Positions 1 through 8,300 of a stretch of 26,900 bases of DNA are shown here, in pieces. Position numbers and translations under genes: made by a program. The notes under the pieces are model-generated. The model was given only the letters and a program-made list of their open reading frames with translations, did not search any database and was not told the origin of the DNA. Origin of the DNA: a virus. Within the stretch, counting starts at the first letter, position 1. Every line of letters begins with the position of its first letter. Location: positions 1 to 26,900 of the IMG/VR virus record IMGVR_UViG_3300037041_000455; one strand, 5' to 3'.

Positions 1-104
1 GGTAACAGGCCGCCCGGAAGCCCACAGCGCTGCTGGAGCCGCCCCGCGTACTGCCGAAACCCACACCCCAAACCCCCGCATCGGAACTGCCGCTCCAATA
101 GTAG
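1..104 (-). other. Candidate DGR variable region (partial)
   Basis: This is the C-terminal coding stretch from residue 425 of the lectin-fold protein to the window edge. On the coding strand only 9 of the last 100 bases are A, and the last 60 bases are about 72% G+C, against roughly 23% A at 301-360. Many codons at the expected surface positions end in C or T (GGT, GGT, TTC, GGC, AGT, GGC, GGC, TCC, AGC, AGC, GCT). That is what adenine-specific mutagenesis of AAC/AAT template codons would leave, although the GTG codon at residue 438 does not fit. No template repeat is visible in the window, so the boundaries are approximate. Confidence 0.5.
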
Positions 105-1375
105 GCAACGACGAGGCACATTTTGTTGATGAGATAACGATATAAGCCGTCCTTGCCAAACAGGTTGGTCCCCGGACTGCCGAGTCCGTTTGCGGTTTCC
201 GGAAAGCCGAGACCAGCCAGCAACCACGCATTTCCGCTGACATCATCGGCCAATACCTGATTCGCGCCGTTGCCGAAATAGGTCCATCCGTCATTCCCGG
301 TGATGAACGGAACGGTAAGAGCATCAAACATGTCATATCTTCCCCAATGGTCGGTTGCGGCGGCATTGTCTCCGTTCGTGAACGTTTTCATTGCCGTTGC
401 TTGTTTTGCGACATAGAAATTCGTGCCGTCGCAGGTTACGCCGATGGAGATTTCGTATATGAGGCCGTTTACATCAGCAATCCCGCAATTCTGTCCGTTG
501 TGAGTTGACTTGGCAAATACATTGCCCGCACCACCTCCGTATCCAGCAGATCCAGTCTTTCCACAGTTTGAGTAACCGTCTGATTCCCATTTCACAGTGG
601 TGTCGTCTGTATCAGACAGTGCATTGTTATTACATCCCTTGGGATAGTTATAAGTGGCGTGCCACCATGCACAGTTCTTCGTTTGAGTACCATTGACTGT
701 TGCTGCTTGACCGTGAGCCAATGTCAGCTTTGCAATAGCTCCTCTCTGAAACTGGGAAGCTGCGAACATTATCGAACTGGCGTTGACGTTCCCATTGACT
801 CCGTCTATCCGATGGGCAAGGTCGATTGCAGAGTAATAATAGTTAGCGCCACCTGTCAGGTCTGAGAACGGATTATGTGCAGCGGCGCTCGACAACGGAA
901 GTCCGTTCTTTACCGAACCTGCTGTGAACCCTGTTCCGTTAGCGACCTTACTTGCCTTGTACTTAAAGCAGAACCATCCAGGTTGCACTACTCCACCATC
1001 GTAGAATGACCTGTCTAAAGCGTATCCCTGCGCGTTTGCTTCGGCCTCAGTTGCAAAGGTATTCAGTCCTACAATGTCAATAGTATTCGCGCCGTATGTG
1101 GCGTAGTGAGGGCTGGCGGTGCTTCCGATACGGTAGAAGAAAGCCGGGACGTATCCGAATATGCTGCCTTCCGTAAACTGATAGTCACCGTAATTGTCAT
1201 TGAATCTATCGGTACAGCCAGTCAATGGCACCATCCCTGTTGGGAGGTAGGCTGTCGGACAGACACCCTTTCCAAATCCCATTGTTCCAGGTTCGCCTAT
1301 TGAGAGTGGGGAGTTTACATTGTAGGCGTTCTGAAATCTCGATATGCCGTTGGTTCTCTTAACAATTAGTCCCAC
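1..1375 (-). CDS. DGR-type variable tail protein, C-type-lectin/FGE-like fold (3' end cut by window)
   Basis: The frame is open for 458 codons from a GTG at 1375 to the left edge. The start is chosen because TAAGGAGG (stop codon of the gene before, fused to a strong ribosome binding site) lies 7 nt upstream of the GTG. Residues 298-304, GIADVNG, followed by LIYEI match the GxxDxxGNVWEW-type signature of the formylglycine-generating-enzyme/C-type-lectin fold. Residues 427-444 read WSGSSDAGVWGVGFGSTR, and 451-456 read VGFRAA. This is the arrangement seen at the C-terminus of DGR target proteins, where the surface residues of the lectin fold are diversified. The N-terminal part (GSIFGYVPAFFYRIGS, about 70-85) resembles phage fibre proteins carrying such domains. 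It is the last gene of a fibre cluster, so a receptor-binding role is inferred. The stop codon, and any template repeat or reverse transcriptase, lie outside the window. The fold is supported by motif; DGR membership is inference. Confidence 0.82.
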   Translation of the reverse strand, partial: MGLIVKRTNGISRFQNAYNVNSPLSIGEPGTMGFGKGVCPTAYLPTGMVPLTGCTDRFNDNYGDYQFTEGSIFGYVPAFFYRIGSTASPHYATYGANTIDIVGLNTFATEAEANAQGYALDRSFYDGGVVQPGWFCFKYKASKVANGTGFTAGSVKNGLPLSSAAAHNPFSDLTGGANYYYSAIDLAHRIDGVNGNVNASSIMFAASQFQRGAIAKLTLAHGQAATVNGTQTKNCAWWHATYNYPKGCNNNALSDTDDTTVKWESDGYSNCGKTGSAGYGGGAGNVFAKSTHNGQNCGIADVNGLIYEISIGVTCDGTNFYVAKQATAMKTFTNGDNAAATDHWGRYDMFDALTVPFITGNDGWTYFGNGANQVLADDVSGNAWLLAGLGFPETANGLGSPGTNLFGKDGLYRYLINKMCLVVAYYWSGSSDAGVWGVGFGSTRGGSSSAVGFRAACY

Positions 1376-1387
1376 TGTTTGGCCTCC

Positions 1388-2146
1388 TTAAACGGCTCGT
1401 AGATGCTGTATGATCTTCATGGTAAGTGCTGCATTTTCAAAGGAACTGGTTGACTTGTATATCCACCCGCGTACTCCCGGACTACTCTCCAAAAGCGCAG
1501 CGGTTGCGGCGGGGGAGGTGAGTTTCGCATAATTATAATTCTTTAAATGCAAATTACCAGTAAACCCAACAACATTTCCTAATCCAACTTCCACAAAACC
1601 AGCAGCCGCACCCGCCGTTGAATACCAATTAGTTGTTACATAAGAGGCAGTTGATGAGAACAAAGGTGAGAAATAATCTGCAAATCCTTTGTATAAGCGC
1701 AGATCAGTCGCTGATCCCGTACCATTCTTCAAGTCAATCTGGGCCTTATACAGCGCCCCAGCTATTGCTGACGTTCCGGTAAGTTTGTGGATATTTGGGC
1801 CACTATTGTCTGGAGTTGAATCATAAACATAGTGGTCAGTGTCAAACACAAGAGTACATCTAACAAGAACCCAATTAGCAGTGCCATCAGATGCCATTGT
1901 ATCCGACACAATGGCCGTATCCAAACTCTCCCCCGCACTCTTACTCTTCGAGATCAGCGCCTTCCCTACCAGCACCCCGGCGCTGTACAATTCGAGATAG
2001 CTGCGACCGTCCCTATATGGCCCGAAGTCAAAGGGCGAACCTGATACGATAGGGGCGGCAAAGGCATTGAGAGTGGTGGAATCTATCAGGGCGTTCCCCA
2101 CTGTTATCGCTGTGGCAGGTATTACTACGCTTGGGTAAATATTCAT
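1388..2146 (-). CDS. Hypothetical fibre-cluster protein, 252 aa
   Basis: I do not recognise a named family. The protein is rich in Ser, Thr, Ala and Gly with alternating hydrophobic residues, as in beta-sandwich virion proteins. The N-terminal part (residues 40-75, FDFGPYRDGRSYLELYSAG and following) looks like a short beta-rich module. The ATG at 2146 lies 4 nt after the stop codon of the previous gene, with GGTG as a modest ribosome binding site. Its own stop TAA is fused to the binding site of the lectin-fold gene downstream (TAAGGAGG), so the two are probably translated together. From position alone it may be a fibre-associated or chaperone-like partner of the variable tip protein. No signal peptide or membrane segment is visible. 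Confidence 0.75.
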   Translation of the reverse strand: MNIYPSVVIPATAITVGNALIDSTTLNAFAAPIVSGSPFDFGPYRDGRSYLELYSAGVLVGKALISKSKSAGESLDTAIVSDTMASDGTANWVLVRCTLVFDTDHYVYDSTPDNSGPNIHKLTGTSAIAGALYKAQIDLKNGTGSATDLRLYKGFADYFSPLFSSTASYVTTNWYSTAGAAAGFVEVGLGNVVGFTGNLHLKNYNYAKLTSPAATAALLESSPGVRGWIYKSTSSFENAALTMKIIQHLRAV

Positions 2147-2150
2147 GTTA

Positions 2151-2822
2151 TCACCATGTTCCCATTATCTTGTCGCAGAGGAACTCCACCACGGCATCTT
2201 GAAGGATCGCATTACCTGCTATCTCCGTCGAGCCACCCGCTGTCTTGGCTACCCTCTGAAGGCAGAAGCTCATGTTATTCCTGGCCACCAATGTCTGTTG
2301 AAGGGATGCTGAATCATAGTCCAGCTCGAATGATACTGAGTACGTGGACAGGGCTGCGTTACGGGGAGCTGCAAGCACCGCGATGTCCCCCGATAGAACG
2401 TCAAGCGTAGTCGCTACCATCTGGCCGGCGACGCTGGTATTGTTCCAGAGCAGCTTGAACTGGAACACCTTGCCGGCGGTCTCTTCTGATTCAATCCCAA
2501 CCATAGCCTTGAATACGGGGTTGGTAGTGCCATCCCAGCGATAGGGGCAGCGCATCGTGTAAAACACCTGCTGATCGTCAGAGCCATTGGTTATAGGCAT
2601 CCTGAAGTACTGCCATGCTCCGACCTGAACCTGAACTGGCTTAACCTTGACACCGATCAGGCCCTGATTGATACGAGGACGCATGGTGAGCTTGCGCTTG
2701 GCTGTACCCTCCCATGTTATAATGCCACCGGAGGATATGACTGTCTTATCTGCCCCGGTGCCTATCGTGATACCGGGGATAGGATCAGTCGTCGAAAAGT
2801 TGGAGATTATTGTCTCTGACAT
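2151..2822 (-). CDS. Hypothetical fibre-associated virion protein, 223 aa
   Basis: No family was recognised by eye. The start at 2822 has a strong ribosome binding site (AAGGAGG, 6 nt upstream). The sequence alternates polar and hydrophobic residues throughout. It has a basic stretch at about 42-50 (KRKLTMRPR) and an aromatic block around 70-100 (WQYFRMP, YTMRCPYRWDG). The C-terminal half has a predicted beta pattern (STYSVSFELDYDSA). It sits between the 671-aa fibre and the 252-aa protein with gaps of 12 and 4 nt, clearly in one transcription unit. A tail-fibre accessory or connector role is inferred from position only. Confidence 0.75.
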   Translation of the reverse strand: MSETIISNFSTTDPIPGITIGTGADKTVISSGGIITWEGTAKRKLTMRPRINQGLIGVKVKPVQVQVGAWQYFRMPITNGSDDQQVFYTMRCPYRWDGTTNPVFKAMVGIESEETAGKVFQFKLLWNNTSVAGQMVATTLDVLSGDIAVLAAPRNAALSTYSVSFELDYDSASLQQTLVARNNMSFCLQRVAKTAGGSTEIAGNAILQDAVVEFLCDKIMGTW

Positions 2823-2834
2823 TGCTCCACCTCC

Positions 2835-4850
2835 TTAACTGCTAAATGCAATAGTACCGTCAAGACAAACGAGCTGGATGCTTGTTGCTGAAGTTACACG
2901 CCATCTCATTGAGCCTCTGGCGCTCACGGCAAGCTCCACGTACCCTGCCGCTGTGGAAGCTCCTGCTGCTGAATAAGCGTAGGTGCCCGCAGGAAGCTGA
3001 AGCCTTAGTACCCCTGCTCCGGTGCCGGTCTTGACCACATCGAACATCTTACCGACATCGGCAGCTACTACAGCTCCGAGGGTGAATGTCTGCGTGCTGC
3101 TATGATCGCCAAGGTACTGCATCGGGATTGCTGACAGGTCGGAAGGTGCGATTGCTCCATCTGCTGCGGCAAAGTTGATCACATCCACGCCGATCTCTTG
3201 GTAGTTCGGGCTTGGGTCATAGTAGATAATACCCACGCTGGCTGTATTCGTGCTTGTTGCATGTCCTAACGTCTGCAAACAGACCGTAGCCGTAGTTGAG
3301 GGAACTGGCGCTGTCTGTGTGATCAACCCTGCCGTTTCACTTGGGTAGATGTCCTGGCCACAGGTCATTCCAGCCCAAAGGGAGTCCTTCCTGATATAGC
3401 CTCTCTTCAGGAATGCCCCTGTTGCTGCTGCGTTGATAGTGCCAAGAGCGATTGCAGAACCGGGCATCGTAGCTGAGGTCGAGGAATCGCACTTGTACCA
3501 CTTCAGGTCGGCTGCAAGATAGCAGTGGGAGCCGAAGGTAAGATTCTCTCCTGCTGTACCTGCGGGGATCTTCTCAATGGCGCAGAAGGTTTCATCCGTG
3601 GTAAGGGCTGGCTGAAGTACAATACCGCCACAGTCAGGGATTAGCACTTCTCCATTGCCTATGATGACCTTGCGCAAGGATAACTCGCTCATGAAATTCC
3701 ATCTCGCGTCCCCTGCTGCATAGTCCACTACGCCAAGCTGGGCTGAGTCAGCAGGGAAGGCTGCGGTGGCCATTGTGGAGCCGCCCATTTGGAGGACCTT
3801 GGCTGCGGAGGTGCCTGCGGCGGTGAGGGCTCCGAACAAGGCATTTTGGGACGTATCTACTTTTAATCCTAATTTCCATCCAGAGTTAGATACATTAACC
3901 ACAAATCCCGCTTCTGCATTTAGGGTTAAATTTCCGCCGTTAGCTGTAATCTGATTCGTTGTGAAAGCCATCCCAGCAAACCAGCCAGTAATATTGTAAA
4001 ACCAATGTTTCCCGTCTGCCAAGATAAACCCCTGCGTCGCCCCCGCGCTATTCACAAACGTAGCAATCGGCAACTGCACGCTCGTCAGTTCCGTAGCGGC
4101 TGCAAGGGTGCAGGCGGTGTCAACGGTGCAGGCAGTCGAGTTCGTCCAACTCTGGATGTACCGTGTAACCGAAGCCTGCTTAATCGGCCCTGTGATAATC
4201 GTAGTGCCGAGGATGGGGTTGGTGGCGCTGTACCCTGCGAGGATAGCATCTGCGGCAGAGCTGAAGGTCACTGTGGTCGAGCTGCCAGAGGTGCTTACTG
4301 TCCCTGCGAAGCTGGTTGAGGCTGCGGGGCCTTTGGATGTTACCGGGGTGGCGAATACTTTGCCGAAGGTGACATCGCTCGTAGTCGTAGTAGCCTGATT
4401 CTGCCATGCCGCCCATGAGGTGAGGTAGAGGTAGATGGTGTTTACGTCTTCTACTTCGCAGATCATGCCCTCATTAGGACTAACAGAAATCCACACGGAC
4501 CCATTAAATTCTGCTATATCATTATTAAGTGCTCCATCCCAATTAGCATGAGGGGCACCCGTGGCACCAACAATGTATCTATCTCCAAGAACCTCTGTAG
4601 GTGGAGCATTAGTAGCCGTAGCAATTGACTTAACTGAATCCTGTGCGTCTAAAGTTACGGAAGCACCAATAGCTTTAGTCCACGTAGCCACTCCTGAAGT
4701 AACATCAAGTAGAATATACGCCTTGTTATTAGTACCATCTAGCCACACAGTAGGTACACGATACTGTGTATCAGAAGTAGTAGGGACTGCGGTCTTATGC
4801 ACTACCGGAAGTACCTTTCTAGTTAAGTTCCAAGGAAGTATTGAATTCAT
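2835..4850 (-). CDS. Tail fibre protein with DUF2793-like module, 671 aa
   Basis: The start is placed at ATG 4850 because GGAGG lies 5 nt upstream. A longer frame beginning with TTG at 4892 would overlap the previous gene and lacks a binding site. Residues 83-149 (PPTEVLGDRYIVGATG, then WDGALNNDIAEFNGSVWISV and a Trp-containing end) look like DUF2793, a module found in phage fibre proteins. The C-terminal 200 residues are Ala/Thr/Gly-rich with motifs such as GYIRKDSLWAGMTCGQDIYP, typical of repetitive fibre shafts and tips. Base composition swings inside the gene: about 40% G+C at 4501-4740, 58-65% at 4081-4320, and 35% at 3841-3900. This suggests a mosaic built by recombination. Role inferred: host attachment, with the lectin-fold protein. 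Confidence 0.82.
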   Translation of the reverse strand: MNSILPWNLTRKVLPVVHKTAVPTTSDTQYRVPTVWLDGTNNKAYILLDVTSGVATWTKAIGASVTLDAQDSVKSIATATNAPPTEVLGDRYIVGATGAPHANWDGALNNDIAEFNGSVWISVSPNEGMICEVEDVNTIYLYLTSWAAWQNQATTTTSDVTFGKVFATPVTSKGPAASTSFAGTVSTSGSSTTVTFSSAADAILAGYSATNPILGTTIITGPIKQASVTRYIQSWTNSTACTVDTACTLAAATELTSVQLPIATFVNSAGATQGFILADGKHWFYNITGWFAGMAFTTNQITANGGNLTLNAEAGFVVNVSNSGWKLGLKVDTSQNALFGALTAAGTSAAKVLQMGGSTMATAAFPADSAQLGVVDYAAGDARWNFMSELSLRKVIIGNGEVLIPDCGGIVLQPALTTDETFCAIEKIPAGTAGENLTFGSHCYLAADLKWYKCDSSTSATMPGSAIALGTINAAATGAFLKRGYIRKDSLWAGMTCGQDIYPSETAGLITQTAPVPSTTATVCLQTLGHATSTNTASVGIIYYDPSPNYQEIGVDVINFAAADGAIAPSDLSAIPMQYLGDHSSTQTFTLGAVVAADVGKMFDVVKTGTGAGVLRLQLPAGTYAYSAAGASTAAGYVELAVSARGSMRWRVTSATSIQLVCLDGTIAFSS

Positions 4851-4860
4851 ATCTTCCTCC

Positions 4861-5214
4861 TTAGTACGCACGAAGTTTGGCAGTAACAACAATAGAACTT
4901 GCTCCGCCAGTTTCAGTGAATTTTATTTTGAATTGATTGCAAGGAGTAACATCAAAATCAACCATATTAGTACCACTCGTTCCACTTGTCTTAGTCTGTC
5001 CTGTAGTAATATCAGGATCTAATTCTAAAAACACACTCCCGTCATTAGACACAAGATCCTCTGCCTTCATAGTACCATCACCAGTAACTGTCCACTGAAG
5101 AGAAAACAATCCTTTAAGTTCAGTACAGTCAAAGGCATCAGTAGTATATGATCCGCTCGCTGTGATTGTGCCTGAGGAAATAGAAACAGTGTTAGTGTTG
5201 CGAAGCTTTATCAT
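4861..5214 (-). CDS. Small beta-rich virion protein, 117 aa
   Basis: The protein starts MIKLRNTNTVSISSG, with GGAGG 8 nt upstream of the ATG at 5214. The frame is open further upstream, but that extension runs through two palindromic repeats and the end of the previous gene, so the downstream start is preferred. The sequence alternates Thr/Ser/Val, with a conserved-looking core around FDCTELKGLFSLQWTVTG and a C-terminal half FKIKFTETGGASSIVVTAKL. This resembles small decoration or fibre-base proteins. I cannot name a family. It is the first gene after the double palindrome at 5237-5307 and therefore opens the fibre gene block. Confidence 0.75.
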   Translation of the reverse strand: MIKLRNTNTVSISSGTITASGSYTTDAFDCTELKGLFSLQWTVTGDGTMKAEDLVSNDGSVFLELDPDITTGQTKTSGTSGTNMVDFDVTPCNQFKIKFTETGGASSIVVTAKLRAY

Positions 5215-5236
5215 CTTACCATCCTCCATTTTTATT

Positions 5237-5265
5237 AAGAACCGTCCAATTATTGGGCGGGACTT
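5237..5265. repeat. 29-bp palindromic element, copy A2
   Basis: On the plus strand the left arm is AAGAACCGTCCAAT, the centre T, and the right arm ATTGGGCGGGACTT. The central pairing CCGTCCAA/TTGGGCGG has one G:T-type mismatch. It lies between the end of the 1480-aa gene and the binding site of the 117-aa gene. It belongs to a family of five copies (others at 5279, 10412, 16556 and 19491). There is no T-tract on the 3' side in the transcript, so a classical intrinsic terminator is unlikely. Confidence 0.8.
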
Positions 5266-5278
5266 GGTTGTTGGGTTA

Positions 5279-5307
5279 AAGAATCGTCCAATTGTTGTAC
5301 GTATCTT
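5279..5307. repeat. 29-bp palindromic element, copy A1
   Basis: On the plus strand the left arm is AAGAATCGTCCAAT, the centre T, and the right arm GTTGTACGTATCTT. The right arm has drifted from the palindrome. The element overlaps the first two positions of the stop codon of the 1480-aa gene (5306-5308). It is in tandem with copy A2, with starts 42 bp apart, which is close to four DNA helical turns. Confidence 0.75.
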
Positions 5308-8300
5308 ATTCATCTGTTTTTGCAGTGGGAATAGCAAAAATGTACCTGAACTTACTATCCTTATATATTTCAGGAATATCATTATTATTAAGTCTATACA
5401 GTTTTTGTGAACCTGTAGGACCAAAATATAACTTATCTCCGTCTCCTGAAGAGAGCCACTTTCTTAGAAAATCTGTCATCCAAAAAGCATCTTCATCCTT
5501 ATTATTGTAGGTTCTTAATGCCGCACCAAGTAAAGGATTCAATGCAAGATTAACGGATTGTTCTTGCTTCTTAACAAAAGGAACATGAAACATACCCCAC
5601 ATATCTCCATCAAAAAAATACTTACCAGATTCAACAGTAGCACCTATCACAAGAATATTCCTAGCAAGTTGTGCAGCATAGGAATTCCCAGCTAAATCTT
5701 TCGGATTCATTAAAGCATCCTTGATTAGATGCGCCTTAAACGTTTGCGTTCCTTCAATAATGTCATTTTTTAAGTTCATTAATTGCTTATAACTTTCTTT
5801 TGCGGCATCAGCAACTGCACCAGATCCCCGCATGGCAGTTATGAATCTTTGCTCAGCTAACTTAAAAGGTGTTCCCTGAAAAAGAAACAAAAGTCTAGTC
5901 TTAGGATCTCTTAACCAAGACGGATTATGTATGCCACTTAAAAAGTTATTTTTCAAAACAGCGTCCATTACAAGATAAGATGATTGTTCAGGCGTCATTC
6001 CCTGCTTCGAGGCCATTGTCATAGCATTAAGAAAACTTGTGCCTCTATCAAATCGTTCTGAAGCATTAAGCATAAATCCAGCCTTGTCATTAAACCCTTC
6101 CAAAAACTTATCAACTGCTTTCTTAGGCAATCCATACATAGCCATATCATTGGCCAGCGTATATATTCTTCTTGTATTAATATGTCCCTTCATCACTGCT
6201 TCGAACGCATCTTTAGGTGCATCTCCCATGTCCATCCGAGTGTTTCTTACAAATGCACTTAAATCTCTTGGAATATTAGCCAAAGCATTTCCAAATCCAT
6301 AGTTTGCTACGTTTGCAAGAACCTTAAATCCATGTTTGAGTGCAACTGAAGGAGACAACGCAATAAATCTAGCAACTTCAAACATCTGAACTCTTTGTGC
6401 CCACTGGTTGATAGTACCGTATTGATCAGTATTTCTAAATCCTTTTTCAAGATTACCTAAGTATCTAGAGATACCATTATAACCAAGTGCGTCCATCTGC
6501 TGTTTAAACGGTCTCCAAGTATTCCAAAACTCAGACATGCCCACTCTCATATTAGCATCAGGAAGATACCTTTCCATGATATACTCAACATCAGGCATTA
6601 ACTGCTTACTCCACGATGCACGATGATGAAAGTGTGCCATGTCAATACCAGTCATTGAATCAGGAGTAAATTTTTCTATCCCTTTCATGGCTGCTTTGTA
6701 ATCAAGACCAGGATGACTTGCATGATGAATAAACTCTTTTGCAACAATAGGATTTTCACCAACACTTATCATCATAGCTTCAAGTTGCTCATTAATTGCT
6801 TTTATCTTACTAACAGCAAACGTTTCTCTTTCAGAAAGCATTGGAGCAAGCCACGCATCACCTTCCTTCATTCCAACATCTTCAACAGCCAGTGCAATTC
6901 TGGAAGAAGAATATTTACTAGCAAGGTTCTTTGCTAACACTTCCCAATCAGCTCCATAGGATGCAACAGCATCATCATACAAAGCACGTTGACCTTTATA
7001 GTCATCTTGAAGTTTCATCAAGGTATATACTTGATCCTCTTCAGTTGCATCTAGTTTAGTTCGCTTACCAGTTCTAACATCCTTCATGTATTTACTGGTA
7101 CCAGATAGTGCATTTGCTTTATCAACTTGTTTATATTTACCTGCCAAGGCAGTATCAATAGTCTCAATAGCATTATCAAGCCAGGATGCCTCACTCATAC
7201 TTGTTCCATATTTCTGCACAAATGGGAACATTTCTTTTTCTACTTCCTTAGTAACTCTCGCGTACTCAGGAACTTCTCTAAGCACATTCCTAACTGCTTG
7301 TAACATCAAATCAGAGTTATTATGTGCCATAGTAGTCATATAAGCTGCTTGTGGTTGGGGACTTGCCCAATCATGAAAAAGTATCTGAGCCTGTGCGCCA
7401 GGAGTCATCTTATCCTGAATATAGTGAATTTCATTCATTCGCTTAACATCACTAACATCAGGAGTCATTCCCCAAAACTTCTGTGTAGTAGCTACGCCAT
7501 ATCCATCATCTGTAAGTTTTCCAAAGGCATAACCTTTTTCTGCCATTTCTGTAATAGCTTCTTCAAAAGATCTGACTCCACGTTGCTCAGCAAATGCCCG
7601 AAGCATCTTAGGTACAATGCGTGTAGTAGCATCAAGACCAGCTGCATCTGCCTTAGCAGGACCAATAAGATCTCCTACCGTAGCCATACCAAGACCTGTA
7701 ACTGCTGTAACACCAGCAAATTTACTCCACGTGTTTCCCCATCTAGACTGAAGTTCTTTTGAAATAGTGTCACTTGGAATACCCTGCTTAATCATATCAT
7801 CAATATGTTGCCTTACCATATTCTTAGTTTCAGACACAGGATTCCCATAAACAATCCTATTAAAAGTCTTTGCTGTGTCAAGTCCTTCTTTCTCATACAT
7901 CGCAGATACATCAGGATTACCAACAAACTTAGTAAGCTTATCCTGAAAACTCTTATAATCTTTTGAATTAAACTTAAGATCAACATTATCTGTAAAGTGA
8001 GATATGACACTATCCCACTTGTTGTAATCACCTTCTTTAACTGCAAGATCAATATGCTTAACAGCAGAGTTTTGCCACTCCTGACTAGCAACTTGTGGAC
8101 CTACTTTACTAAACAATTCCTTTTCTGTTACAGGTGCTTCGGCCAGTCTGTATATCTTATCAAAACTCCTGTATTCAGCATCATTAAGAATTCCCATCCT
8201 ATTAAGTTCTTGTGCCTTTTCTCTGTGCAACAATAACTCTTCAGTAGGCATGTTCCTTACTTTGCCGATATTAGTTTTAGTAAAATCTTCTGTTAACTGA

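Noticed and set aside
505-1303. Several plus-strand open frames of 60-70 codons
   Set aside because: They lie opposite the continuous 458-codon minus-strand lectin-fold gene, have no binding sites and give low-complexity, Cys/His/Ser-rich products.
5215-5424. Upstream extension of the 117-aa gene by 70 codons, which would read RTTIGRF and RPIIGRF peptides through the palindromes
   Set aside because: The extension overlaps the end of the 1480-aa gene, starts at a TTG without a binding site, and the GGAGG sits properly before the ATG at 5214. The IGRF repeats are only the palindromes read as codons.
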